A stretch of DNA of 64,000 nt from assembly GCA_038373865.1 (NCBI GenBank), contig JAXGGA010003008.1, forward strand, positions 46,428 to 110,427, read 5' to 3'. Both the position numbers and the translations under genes were made by a program. Of this stretch, positions 1-11,630 are shown piece after piece (the stretch's first letter is position 1; each line of letters starts with the position of its first letter). This DNA is from Uloborus plumipes (taxonomy: Eukaryota > Arthropoda > Arachnida > Araneae > Uloboridae). Below the pieces are notes generated by a model, which saw only the letters and a list, made by a program, of their open reading frames with translations, had not been told where the DNA came from and ran no database searches.

Positions 1-230
1 CTAAAACCTTTCTTCAAACGAATTTAGGAGCGTTTTTATTCGGTGTGTGTAGTTTAAAATACAATGAGTTAAAACCTTTTTGCTTTTTCTTTCCCCTCTA
101 AGTTGAAAAAAGAAAAGTTTCTTTTTTTTTTTTCCGTTTTTCACCACAAAAAATCAAATGCACTCGCGGGCCGCACATCGCTACGCGGCGGGCCGCATTT
201 GGCCCGCGGGCCGCAGGTTGTGCACCCCTA
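1..230 (-). mobile_element. hAT-like transposon end (partial)
   Basis: A GC-rich terminus ends at 230. Read on the minus strand it starts TAGGGGTGCACAACCTGCGG and continues with repeated GGCCCGC blocks (160-215), typical of hAT terminal regions. It abuts a Helitron copy at 231 that lacks its 3' part, so the hAT probably inserted into that Helitron and its other end is outside the window. Bases 1-133 are AT-rich with a T-run, and I recognise nothing else there. Confidence 0.55.
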
Positions 231-690
231 CTCTATCCAATGGCGTAAAAATCAAAACTGTGGAATAATTAGTTTATTTTTTATTGATGGTTTTAATGAA
301 CCAAGTATTGCAAGAAATCGGGTGAAGCCTTGCAAAAGGCAAGTTTAAAAATTGAATAACTCGTGCTGTGTTTAAGTTAGAGAATCTAAACAAACTGCAT
401 AGGACGGACAAAATTTTTCTGCTTCCAACGATATATAACATTAATATGTGCAAGTAATTTTTAACCCCAGTATTCGGCGATTTATGAGAAAATTGCCTTG
501 AATTCGAATAAAAAACGAATCGCTTATCGAATCTTTTCAAACTATAGCCTGAAGTCTTTCTGGATAAATGGACTATTCAACACAAAAAGAATTTTTCAAA
601 TCGAACCAGTAGTTCCTGAGATTAGCGCGTTCAAACAAACAAACAAACAAACAAACAAACAAACTCTACAGCTTTATATATTAGTAAAGA
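231..690 (-). mobile_element. Non-autonomous Helitron, 5' half
   Basis: This is nearly identical to 21507-21962. On the minus strand the 5' terminus is TCTTTACTAATATATAAAGC beginning at 690, matching the Helitron 5' TC rule with an A before it. An (AAAC)n microsatellite at about 632-664 is longer than in the second copy. It has no coding capacity; the ORFs here are chance. The 3' CTAG end is missing, replaced by the hAT end at 230. Confidence 0.75.
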
Positions 691-1503
691 TAAGCTATCA
701 GAAACGATTGTCATTTAAGAGTTTTTACACCTCTGATGCTGAGAGGTGGAAAGCGCTTGGTGAGATAGCTCCTGGACTGCATTTAAGTGGCTGTTCTTCT
801 TACTACTATTATATATACAAAAGTTTGTTTGGATGACTTATGGATGGAGCAATCAGTTGATAAGCAGTCCGAAAAAATTATCTTTTTAGCTAAGTCTTTT
901 TTGAGCCTCTGTCGCCGGGCGACATAAAGCACATGTTCTGACAGCTTCTGGGGTGCAGTAAAATAGGTTGTAAATACAGAAACAATAATGGATGATTAAT
1001 GGTAGGTACTTATTATTATTATTTTTTTTTTTTTGTATTTTATAATAAAAAAACTTAATAAATTCAAAAATTTGCTTATTTATTGCCTTTAAGGCGGAAC
1101 AGAGTGCGCCAGGTCAGCTAGTCACATATAAATTTCAAGGGAAGTAACGCGTTTGTTTATAATTTACTTCACAAAAAAGTCAAATAACACTCAACGCACC
1201 GCTAACTTACGACCTGTTTACTGCGCTCCGGAAGCTGCCAGAACGCGTGCTTTATGTCGCTCAGCCATGGAGGTGTCAAAAAAGGCTTAGTAAAAAGGCT
1301 TAGCCAAGAATACAGAAAAGCTGGTAGCTAAATAGATAATTTGCAATAAAAACATATTGCGGTCCTAAATTGAGATAAAAACTATCCTATCATTTAAGTT
1401 GGATCAAACTGAAACTACATGCAAAATTTGGTTAAAATCGGTTCAGTAGCTGAGGAGTCCATTGACCACAAACACAGGGACACGTAATTTTTATATATTA
1501 AGA
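691..1503. mobile_element. Rearranged non-autonomous Helitron (half inverted)
   Basis: The segment 691-1121 matches the 3' half of the Helitron at 1906-3052 but in the opposite orientation, ending in GGTCAGCTAG at 1121. The segment 1122-1503 matches the 5' half of the same element in the usual minus orientation, ending with AAGA at 1503 before a T. The two halves meet at the same point as in the intact copy, so this looks like one element whose 3' half was inverted in place. Confidence 0.65.
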
Positions 1504-1905
1504 TATGTGGTGGTCATGCAGTTGTCAGGAATGATGAATAATGACTAAAATATTAAGTGAATTATTTTAATTTAATGTAACTACTAATTATTTACGACAC
1601 TGAACTATTTACCAGACTTTACTAAACAAACACATTAACATGGAGAAATGCAGCCGTCTGCTGCTATTATTTTTAACGTCGCACGGTATTACGTATATTC
1701 ATCTCTGACCACCATCTCGTTCGTCTCGGTAGCATCTTCTTCCGTTCTGCAGCTGCATAGGTGAATGCCGCCAAAGGTGGGCCTCTCGGCTTCCTTCATC
1801 TCCAGTTTGGCGCATTACAACTTTTATTAAAAAGCATCGGTCGAGGGGTGAGGTCCGAGGGGGCTATCATCAGGCACCATGTATATATATATATATATAT
1901 ACATA
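1504..1905. other. Unassigned spacer with (TA)n tract
   Basis: About 400 bp between two Helitrons. It contains a (TA)n microsatellite at about 1881-1900. I see no ORF with homology, no terminal repeats and no RNA gene. Confidence 0.5.
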
Positions 1906-3052
1906 CTAGCTGACCCGGCGAACTCTGTCCCGCCTTAAAGGCAATAAATAAGCAAATTTTTGAATTTATTAAGTTTTTTTTATTAGAAAATACAAAAAAA
2001 AAATTTAAGTACCTACATTAATCATCCATTATTGTTTCTGTATTTACAACCTATTTTACTGCATTCCAGAAGCTGTCAGAACATGTGCTTTAATTCGCCC
2101 GGCGACAGAGGCTCAAAAAATGCTTTGTTAAAAAGATAATTTTTTCAGACTGCTTATCAACTGACTGCTCCATCCATAAATCCATCCAAACTAACATTTG
2201 TATATACAATAGTAGCAAGAACAGTCACTTAAATACAGTCCAGGAGCTATCCCACCAAGTGCTTTCTACTTCTCAGCCTCAGAGGCGTAAAAACTCTTAA
2301 ACGACAATCGTTTCTGACAGCTTATCAAATCTAAATTTCAAGGGAAGTAACGCGTTTGTTTATAATTTACTTCACAAAAAAGTCAAATAACACTCAACGC
2401 ACCGCTAACTTACAAACTGTTTACTGCGCTCCGGAAGCTGTCAGAACATGTGCTTTAATTCGCCCGGCGACAGAGGCTCAAAAAATGCTTTGTTAAAAAG
2501 ATAATTTTTTCAGACTGCTTATCAACTGACTGCTCCATCCATAAATCCATCCAAACTAACATTTGTATATACAATAGTAGCAAGAACAGTCACTTAAATA
2601 CAGTCCAGGAGCTATCCCACCAAGTGCTTTCTACTTCTCAGCCTCAGAGGCGTAAAAACTCTTAAACGACAATCGTTTCTGACAGCTTATCACATCTAAA
2701 TTTCAAGGGAAGTAACGCGTTTGTTTATAATTTACTTCACAAAAAAGTCAAATAACACTCAACGCACCGCTAACTTACAAACTGTTTACTGCGCTCCGGA
2801 AGCTGCCAGAACGTGTGCTTCATGTCGCTCAGTCATGGAGGTGTCAAAAAAGGCTTAGTCAATAAGTCATTTTAGCTAAATGGATAATTTGCAATAAAAA
2901 ATATATTGCGGTCCTAGATTGAGATAAAAACTATCCTATCATTTAAGTTGGACCAAACTGAAACTGCGTGCAAAATTTGGTTAAAATCGGTTCAGTAGCT
3001 GAGGAGTCCATTGGCCACAAACGCAGGGAAACGTAATTTTCATATATTAAGA
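1906..3052 (-). mobile_element. Non-autonomous Helitron with internal tandem duplication
   Basis: On the minus strand it begins TCTTAATATATGAAAATTAC at 3052 and ends GGGTCAGCTAG at 1906. The flanks are A (1905) and T (3053), the Helitron A|T insertion rule without target duplication. Inside is a tandem duplication with a period of 365 bp (copies starting at 2058, 2423 and a partial one at 2788). There is no Rep/helicase ORF, so it would depend on an autonomous partner. Confidence 0.8.
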
Positions 3053-4380
3053 TGTATGTTTATGTGTGTACATATGTATGTCGGGACGCGGAGTCCTCGG
3101 CGACGGACTGCGTTCGATGTGTGTTGCGTGTGATGGCCTCGCATTCACAGAATCCAAGGCCATCTTGTAGAAGTAGAAGCTCCCTTCACGTTGGAATGTT
3201 GCATTGAACACAGAAGTATGGCGATGCAGAAATAACTAATTCGTCAAGTTGAAAAACAATGTTAATTTATTTAAAACTTCAAAAACATAGATCGACTACA
3301 GTAACTATTGAAACTTAAATTAATAAAAGCATCAAATTAAATATTGCTGTGTTAGGTGACTCGTGCCTAATATTAACTGAGCTCGGCATCATTCTATTCT
3401 AATGCAAGCTTAACAGCCAAAGCACAGATGCCACGAGCGAGACGAGTCATCCTACACCAGCCCACAACTAAAAATCAAAACACGAAAACAAACAAGCAAG
3501 TCTAAGCAAGCCGGAGAGAGAGAGTAAACAAGCGAGTGGCAAGCTAACACCCTACGCCGCCTTAAATAGGACACACATCCGTCTACAGCGCATGCCCAGT
3601 AAGGCGGAGCGCGCGATCATCAGTTTCGTGATCGTTCTCGAACATTCCATGGTGTTCCAAGCGCGGGAAAAACTACGGCACTGCCTATGACGTCACAGCA
3701 GCGTTCTCGCCGGAGACTTAGAACGAATCCAAATTGGCGGATCGCTTTCAATCAGCTGTGCGTTAAACTTAGCGGTAAAAACACCAACACGTAAGTTTTA
3801 TCATTTGTATTTAGACGAGGTGATGAGAATACTTTTATGATTAGGCATTTTATGACTATCATTAGCCCTCCCTTCTCATCACATCGTCTAATTAAAAATT
3901 TCAAAAGATCATACATAAATAAAAAATTTTCTTACTCAAAAATAAGTTCATATTTTAAGAACTTTAGCCCAATGTTAATTCAAGTTAATAATTTTCAAAA
4001 ACATGTTAAATTACCAGACCAAATTCAGATTTCAATTATCTTACATCTATTACAGATGCTCAATCTCATAAATCTACTGAAGAACATGATCTGAAACACA
4101 TTTAACAATAACAACAAATATCAATCTTAATTTCCATCTTAGTTAACAAAATTCATTTTTCCAGATCGTTGGCAGTCCACAGGAAAATGTCCTTTTACAT
4201 TTTTCAAAAAGAGTCCGGCTATCATGGCAATTGTCCAAAAAATCATGGGTTCTTTTACACTTATTCATAACTTTACAATCAATTTGGAAATAAAAAAAAC
4301 AAACACAAGTAACTGTTCAAAATCAGCATTATTCTTTTTAAATTCACATTAGGCATTTCTCTTAAAGACTTATTAAAAAT
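3053..4380 (-). mobile_element. Probable 3' untranslated region and LTR of the Copia element
   Basis: This region lies downstream (minus strand) of the Copia pol ORF. A purine-rich tract GAGAAGGGAGGGC (minus, about 3866-3880) is a good polypurine-tract candidate. The following TGATAGTC would then be the LTR start near 3862. A TATTTAA box-like sequence on the minus strand lies near 3565. The exact far end, near 3053-3080, cannot be fixed because the other LTR is absent. The short + strand ORF at 3837-4094 looks non-coding. Confidence 0.5.
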
Positions 4381-7273
4381 TCACAATTTTACATTTGATT
4401 CGAAAAACATTTCAAAAAATCTTTGCAGTTCGCGGTGAGTAGGTGGCTTCGTGAAAATGTCGGACAAGTTAGATTTACTTTCTACATAATTAACACTGAA
4501 AATATTCTTATAAATTAAGTCTCTAATAAAAAACAGCTTTACGTCAATATGCTTGCTTCTATGATTTTCTATGGGTGATTTCACAAAATCTAATGACGCT
4601 TGATTATCAACATATATTATGGCTTTACATTTTGATTTTTCAACAACTTTACTTTTTATACATTCATCGAGAATTCTGTCAAACCACATAGTTTCTTTTG
4701 CAGTTTCTGTTAACGCGATGAACTCAGACTCCATGGTGGAAAGACTTACACTTTTCTGTTTGAATGTCCTCCACTCTAGAGGTGCATTATCCAACATTAG
4801 TATTTGACCCCCCAAAGATGTCCTGTCATCGTGATTTGCCGCATAGTCTGCATCAGAAAAAGCCACAATTTGAATTTTGCTACATTTCAATCTTAATTTT
4901 AAGTTACGTGATTGATATACATATCCAAATAATTTAACTAATCCATTCCAATGATTTTTCCCTGGGTTGTTTTGAAATTGACTAAACAAATTTACAGCGT
5001 AAGCAATATCAGGTCGAGTTCTATTAGCGATGAACGCTAAACATCCTAGCAAATTTCGATAAGGATATGCCGACATTTCAGAAATTTCACTTTGGGATTT
5101 TGGACAATCAGAATTCGAATAAACGGTGCCTTTACTAATCGGAAGAGAAGATATTGGAAATTTAAATTTACTGAATTTGTCATTTACTTCGCTAATGTAA
5201 GAAGATTGGTGTAAATACAAATCTTTACCTTTAATTTCAAATTCTACACCTAACAATTTCTTCGTACTTCCGAGTACTTTCAAATCAAAATATTTACTTA
5301 ACGAATTAATGGCACCATTTATCTGACATTCTTTTTGTCCAAAAATCACAATATCATCGACATATACAAGTAAAATTACACTAGAGTTGAAATAAACACA
5401 ATTGCAAGATTTAAATTTCTCAAAACCAATTTTCAACAAAATTTGATCCAATTCAAAATACCATAATCTGCCACTTTGATGCAAGCCATATATTGCTTTA
5501 TTTAGTCTACAGTAATAATTTTCCCTGCCTTTTTCCTCAAATCCAGGAGGCTGACGCATAAAAATTATTTCGTCTATCGGGGCATATAAGTATGCACTTT
5601 TAACATCACATTGGACGTTTTTCCAATTTTCACAACTTACTAAAAATGAAAAGAAGAATCTTATAATTCCAAAATTTACAACCGGGCTATAGGTCTCCTC
5701 ATAATTTAGAAATTTAACCTGATTCATCCCGTTTGCTACAAGCCTGGCCTTATAAGACACAATATCACCCTTATGATCCCTTTTTAGAGTGTATACCCAG
5801 CGCGAGCCAACCGGAATCACATTTTCAGGTAATTTAGCCAAAGTCCAGACCTCCCGTTGCTTCATAATTTCAATTTCTTGTTCCATGGCTTTTTGCCAAT
5901 TCTCCCTTTCCTTTACTTTTAATGATTGTTTGTAAGTATTTGGAATTATAATTTCATTCTCTAGTCATAACTTATTATCCACCCGAGAACATACAAAAAC
6001 ATTATTTACTTCTCCCTCTGTTAAATCTTTTCCTTGAAAACTAAATAATTTTGAATCATAAGCTATATTATTTTTCGTACAATATTTTTGAACGTCATGA
6101 TTAGATCTCAATCTTTTCTTTTCCCCCTTTTCAAAATAATATACGTCGTTCCTAGTACCGTCTTTCCTTTTTACGACTTTTCTAACCCATATAGCATCCC
6201 GTAAAGGCAAATCATTTCCACTATCTGATTCTAATTCACTTTCACTCCCAGCCGAGCTCTCTGAATCTGAAGAACCTGAACTTATCCGTCCTCCTGCTCT
6301 ATCATCTTCGCTCTCTGTTATAGCCGGCGTTTGTGCCATTTCCCAATTTAGAACCAGATCATTATCTTCACCCTTTTCAGGAAAATCAGCCTTGTACATG
6401 GTATTTTCTTTGAAAGACACGTTTATCGACTCTTATTACTTTATTACTTTCGGGGAGATAAATTCTGTAACCCTTTCTATGAAATGCATAACCTATCAGA
6501 ACCCCTTTTTCTGCTTTCATATCTAGTTTTCTTCTTAGTTGTTTTGGCACTCCTACATACGTTATGGTACCGAAAGCTCTTAGGTGATTTATTGAAGGTT
6601 TACGCCTTACATACAATTCAAAAGGAGTTTTTACTTGATTAGTGTGGCATATTCTGTTCCACGTGTATGCGAAGTATAGCATTGCCTCAGGCCAAAAACT
6701 TTGTGGTAATCCGCTATCATTTAAAATTACACGCGTAATATCTCCGATAGTTCTATTAAAATTTTCAGCTGTCCCGTTTTGTTCTGGAGTATATCTTTCA
6801 GTTAACTCATGTTCGATGCCTTTCTTTTCTAAAAACCCATCTAGTTCATCGTTTACAAATTCACCCCCGTTATCTGTTCTGATGGCCCTTACTTCTTTCC
6901 CGATGAATTTTTCTGCTCTAATGATATGTCTTATCAGTATTTCTGAAACTTGGCTTTTTCTTTTAATGGGATATACTGAGCATCTTTTAGAAAAATCATC
7001 AATTACTGATACAAAATACATTTCACCATTTCTTCCCTCTACATTGCAAGGACCCCATACATCACTGAATAGCAAATCTAATGGCCTCTTGGATTTTGTA
7101 ATTCCCGTAGGTTTGAAACTTACTCCCTTGAACTTTCCGAGCCTGCAAGGATCACAATCTACTTTAACATTTTTAAGCTTTGGCAGCCCTTTTACCGCGT
7201 CATTATCAGCAGTTCTTTTAATGCTGTCTGTGCCTACATGCCCGAATCTTTTATGCCAAGTTATGCCAAGACC
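4381..7273 (-). pseudogene. Copia-type pol (integrase, RT, RNase H), 5'-truncated and disabled
   Basis: Minus-strand order is pre-integrase zinc motif (WHKRFGH then DCDPC, about 7260-7150), integrase core (FSDVWGP, RTDNGGEF, TPEQNGTAEN, about 7080-6750), RT with YVDD (about 5355) and RNase H (FSDADYAANH, VDNQASLDF, about 4850-4590). This integrase-before-RT order defines Ty1/Copia. It is broken by one frameshift near 6418 and one in-frame TGA at 5965-5967; the two ORFs around that TGA share a frame. Gag, protease and the 5' LTR are missing. Homology ends at about 7263-7273, immediately before the CAD exon 1 polypyrimidine tract. Confidence 0.93.
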
Positions 7274-7294
7274 CATTTTCTCCTTCCCTTTCAG

Positions 7295-7471
7295 ACGGCC
7301 AAGGAGTTCTGCGAGCAGGTGGGCTACCCCTGCCTGGTGCGTCCGTCCTACGTGCTGAGCGGGGCCGCCATGAACGTCGCCCACTCCCACCAGGACCTGG
7401 AGACCTACCTGAAGGAGGCCACGGCCGTCGGCACCGTCGTCGTCATCTCCAAGTTCGTCATGGACGCCAAG
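7295..7471 (+). CDS. CAD: CAD exon 1 of window: CPSase B ATP-grasp domain
   Basis: 59 codons, phase 0 at both ends, acceptor TTTCAG and donor AAG|GTGGGT. The sequence contains [19 protein letters not shown] and [11 protein letters not shown], hallmark ATP-grasp segments of the second synthetase half of carbamoyl-phosphate synthetase, which makes carbamoyl phosphate from glutamine, bicarbonate and ATP. Preceding CAD exons are not in the window. A truncated antisense Copia ends about 30 bp upstream, so the branch point of the upstream intron may lie in Copia sequence. A dispersed repeat begins about 8 bp into the following intron. Confidence 0.97.
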
Positions 7472-7552
7472 GTGGGTGGACGCCTCCCGAATACCGAATG
7501 CCTGCTGCTTTCTGGTTCCTAGCGCAGAGCAAAGTTCACAAGCACTGCCATC

Positions 7553-7959
7553 AGGGGTGATTGTGTTCCGGTATTTTCATGATCGATTCCGGTATTTTCA
7601 TGGTCGAAAATACCGGAAATAAAATATTTTTAATTATGCTTTTGTCTTCCCACCTTCGGTATTTTTTTTCCCCCGAATTTTCGGTGATTTTGCGATAATT
7701 ACTAATAATATTCATCCAGCAATAATGTTAAGATGCCATTCTATTGTTTTTGACTAGAAACTGTTTGAAACTATGCGAATGTATGAAATGTGTCTTGTTT
7801 GTTTATGAAAGACAGTTTATTATTAAATATGTATAATTATAAAATTAGGTGTGCTTAAATAATAGGAGCCTTGGTTTTTTGAAAAAAGCACCCCCCCCCC
7901 CCACACACACTTCTCTTCAAAACTTTCAGGTATTTTTTCATGAACGCACAATCACCCCT
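7553..7959. mobile_element. hAT-like MITE with 8-bp target duplication
   Basis: Terminal inverted repeats are AGGGGTGATTGTG and CACAATCACCCCT. The flanks CTGCCATC (7545-7552) and GTGCCATC (7960-7967) are an 8-bp duplication with one mismatch. The empty site exists in the paralogous repeat near 60760. There is no transposase. Confidence 0.8.
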
Positions 7960-7993
7960 GTGCCATCTATTTGAGTTCTTCGAGAAAGAGATA

Positions 7994-8812
7994 CAGTCGA
8001 ACCCCGCTATAACGAACCCTCAACGGACCGACCTGAATGATCTTTATAACCGGGGCTTCGCTATATCCGATTTCCCAAAAAAAAAAAATCGGAATTCGGT
8101 AACATGCTACAATAATGAGCATTATAACTGCATTATGTCTTCATTAATAGCAAAAGTAATAAATTAAAGTATAAAGAAATAATTGGTAATGATATTTTAA
8201 TGGAATCACGATTCTTCCAAGTCGTGGCCGCAGTAGATTTCGAGAGGGAAAATTTCTCGCAAAGTGACGCTTGGGTTTCGCTAATTTCTAGTTTTTTGAA
8301 CCTTTTTTTCCGCAGAAAATGCCTGCCGTTTATTTCCGCTAGCTATGATGATTACTGCAAAGTTCACTCTTATCACTATCAGCAAAGCAATGGAAGAAAG
8401 ACTAAAAATCAGAACAAACGCTTGAATGACCAATAATCTCGTCCTTTGACCAAAACCAGTTGAAATTTGAGGGAGCTAGTGGCTCCTTCCTCCCTCCCCC
8501 TTTGAAGAAAGAGCTGCATATCAAACGGAACAATAAGGGGGGTATGTAGTTTGGACTGGGCTATTTCAGAGAAAAAGATGTAAGCATTGTAGAAAATGGT
8601 GTTTGCTGACAGAACAATCGCTAAAGAATGTCATTGGGACACTGCAGAAAAAAAACTTGAAATTTCAGACATTTTAGGAACATTATAGCCAATTTTCCAG
8701 GGTTTGTGGATCGTTATAAGCGTACAAAATTACATTAATGAAATAGGGTTTCAGTTCGGACCAATTAAAAAGTTCGCTATTACCGGTGGTTCGCTATAGA
8801 GGGGTTCGACTG
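7994..8812. mobile_element. pogo/Tigger-like MITE, TA-flanked
   Basis: Termini are CAGTCGAACCCCGCTATAAC and the inverse GGGGTTCGACTG, flanked by TA on each side (7992-7993, 8813-8814). The paralogous repeat at about 60785 lacks the insertion. The ends resemble pogo/Tigger elements that mimic CENP-B-type TIRs. It is non-coding. Confidence 0.8.
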
Positions 8813-9098
8813 TATTAACAATTGGTTCATTTCTGAATTTAAATTTAAAAATTAACCAATCAGAAAATGTAAGTAGAATATTGTTTGGATCCATCGCCAA
8901 TAGCTGCAAAATGTCGTCTTTGGTTCACAAAGCACTGCCATCTCTTCAAGAAATAGAAATTAACGCTTTGTTTATTTCTAAATTTAAATTTTAAAATTTA
9001 CCAACCAAAAAAATTATTCGAGTATTGTTTGGATTTATGACCATAACAGCGGCTTTATCGGATTGCCGCAAGGTGGCGCTTAAAGTGGAACCTATGTC

Positions 9099-9350
9099 AA
9101 CGGTAGTGAAGCAAATGTAGTAGGCATTTAGTATTCAGGAGGCGGTGATGGCGGTCAATGTTAAAAACTGGTCTACCGACCAGTCTGTTCGGCACTCTCT
9201 GCTTCTCCGAGACGATATCTGCCTCCGGTTCGGTTACTTCCCATTCAAGACTGACGAGGATGAAGCTGGATGGAGTAACCAAAATGGAGTAACTCTCTGG
9301 ATGGAGTAACCAAGCTTGCGGTGCCTTGCACGCTTATGTTTCGTATCATT
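9099..9350. other. Intron 1 spacer
   Basis: Nothing recognised. The sequence includes a short direct duplication of GGATGGAGTAACCAA near 9271-9312. Confidence 0.4.
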
Positions 9351-9740
9351 TTAACCCTCATGGGTTCCTTGGGGTCATATGTGACCCCGATGCAATTTCT
9401 GTTTAATATAAATCATGTTTTTTCAGGTCTGTAACGGTTGTAAATACTGCCGTGGGCAGGTAAAGGGCAGTAACTGCAAATTTTTCGATTTTCATTTTTT
9501 TGCATTTTTGAATGCTATGTTACATTAGTTTTATGGTACAAGCATCTTTTTTTGGTTTCCGATGAAAAAAACCTATTTTTTAACCAATGGTAATTAGCAG
9601 TAACTGCATTTTTCGTTGCTGTGGGCAGGTAAACGGCAGTATCTGCATGTCTGCGGGATGAACATAATATGAATCGCTGTGCAAAACTTGCATCAAGCCG
9701 CAAAAATCGTTTTCCTCTGTACTTAAACTGAGCAAAAGTA

Positions 9741-11008
9741 GAGGTGCCCTAATGGGAGGTCACGGGAGGTCATTGGTTGCACTTGAATGTTCCCAAGGGG
9801 GTGTTTTATTCCTTTTGGGGGTGAATCAGTGTTAATATCAAAGCAGACTTAAGTGATACAAATTGGCGTTACCACTTGGCGATATATCGCCAAGCTTTTA
9901 GTCGCCAAGTGCTTGTCGCCAACTTGGTGACATATCGCCAAATTGGCGACAAATTTGGCGAAAAAATTATTTTATGAGTTAGGGTTCAATTTAGCGCTAT
10001 TGGCGGTATTTTGCGAAAAATCCACTGAATGATGTTAAAATCGGCGATATTTAGAAAATGAATTGTTGTAAATCATTTTTTGCTTTGTTTCGTGGTACAT
10101 TTGGGGCGTAAATGTTTGAATTGTCATCTTGCTCATTCCAAGCATTATTTTAACACTTACGGAATCTACTAAAAAAATGTACACGTAAAAGGAAGTAGTG
10201 TGGGGTCCATACCACATGTTTTTCTTTCAAATAAAGTTTCTCTCCACTAGCAGACAATATTTTTCACGATTTCAAAGATACACAAGCCAAACTTGGCAGA
10301 CGACAAACAAAAATGCAGCAATGAAATGATTTTATTTACATTGTTTTGTTTTCTTTTAATTACAGTTGCTTTCATACTAACAGACGATAGTTTTTGCAGT
10401 TTAATCCCTAGCTGTTGCATCTTTAACAGTAATATGAAAAAAATCGTCAGCACAACAAGCATTTCAAGCGCTCTTTTTCTCAAAGTGATTTCTTATTTTG
10501 ATGCAAAGTACAAAGCATTTATTGATTTGTAGTAATTTTAAAACATCTGGTGTGCACGCCACACTACTTCCTTTTACGTTTAAATTCCATAATAAATGCC
10601 TCAAGTGTTAAAATAGTGCATTAGTGTGAGCAAGATAACAATTCAAACATTTACATCCCTAGTTTGTCACGAATCAATGCAAAATAATGTTTTACAATGA
10701 TTTATTTTCTAAATATCGCCGATTTTAACATGATTCAGTGATTTTTTCGCAAAATGTGCCCAATAGCGCCAAATTGAATCCAAATTTTAAAAAAAAATAA
10801 TAATTTTTTTGCCAAATTTGTCGCCAACTTGGAGGCAAACACTTGGCGACCAAAAGTTTGCCGATATATCGCCAAGTGGTTGCACCAGATGATATCACTC
10901 AATCTGCATTGAAATTAACATTGATTTACCCCACAAAGGTGTAAGAGACCCCCTTGAGATTATTCGAATGCAACCACAAGGGGAGGTGCACAACGACCAC
11001 CCTCAGAG
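9741..11008. mobile_element. Nested long palindromic (fold-back) element
   Basis: Two arms of several hundred bp are inverted copies. The left arm at about 9741-10230 and right arm at about 10535-11008 share, among others, CTTGGCGATATATCGCCAAG-type blocks and AGTAGTGTGG/CCACACTACT. The arms are diverged by scattered substitutions and small gaps. The central 300 bp is single-copy. There is no transposase. Exact ends are approximate. Confidence 0.7.
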
Positions 11009-11057
11009 CCTACATACCAAACTAGAAGCTTCTACGGCATATAGTTTTTTAATTATG

Positions 11058-11135
11058 CAACATACATACATACATACATACGCACATACATACAAACATA
11101 CATACATACATACGCACATGCATACGTACATTCAG
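11058..11135. repeat. (CATA)n microsatellite
   Basis: Tandem CATA with ACG and AAA interruptions, followed by CGAGAAATCTCG, a small palindrome. It probably marks the tail of an old element. Confidence 0.85.
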
Positions 11136-11630
11136 ACGTCACGAGAAATCTCGTAATTAACTGGGGCATGGTCGAAAAGGACATTTTGGCTGCTTATATA
11201 TTAGTAGGTACATATGCATGTGCTGATAGGTCAAAAAAACTACTCAACATTCATTCGGGGGTGAGCAAATTCAAAATTTAGACCGAATTTTGAGTGAAAT
11301 TTTCTTTATGACCACAATACTTCTTTTACAAAGTAAAAGGAAGTAAAAATGGCTGAAGAATCATCAAGTTTTGCTTCATATTTTCCATAATACAATACAG
11401 CTCATTATACTTTTTAATTATATTTTGCGTTCGTTTATATTAGATCTATATCGAGTGGATACACGGTATTTATGTATATTTTTAAATAAAACATATCATT
11501 CACAATGCAATAATATATTTCGTAATAACATATCTACTCCGCATGTTGTCGAATATGTAAATACTGGACATTTAGTAGCATACTGTGCAGTTACTGCCGA
11601 CTGCCAGTCAATTCCGCATGACAATTATAC

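Larger units (their letters stand above)
7480..9098. repeat. Dispersed repeat R1 with two nested MITEs
   Basis: The host repeat occupies 7480-7552, 7960-7991 and 8813-9098. It is paralogous to 60675-61095, where neither MITE is present. It is partly built of a roughly 152-bp unit carrying AGCACTGCCATC. It begins only about 8 bp after the exon 1 splice donor. No coding potential is apparent. Confidence 0.75.

Noticed and set aside
2058..2790. Tandem repeats that might be a CRISPR array or satellite
   Set aside because: Units are 365 bp, only two, and belong to a Helitron; CRISPR is not expected in an animal genome.
6386..7390. Minus-strand ORF beginning with [16 protein letters not shown]
   Set aside because: Its first ~35 residues are the antisense of CAD exon 1; only the part below about 7273 is real Copia pol.
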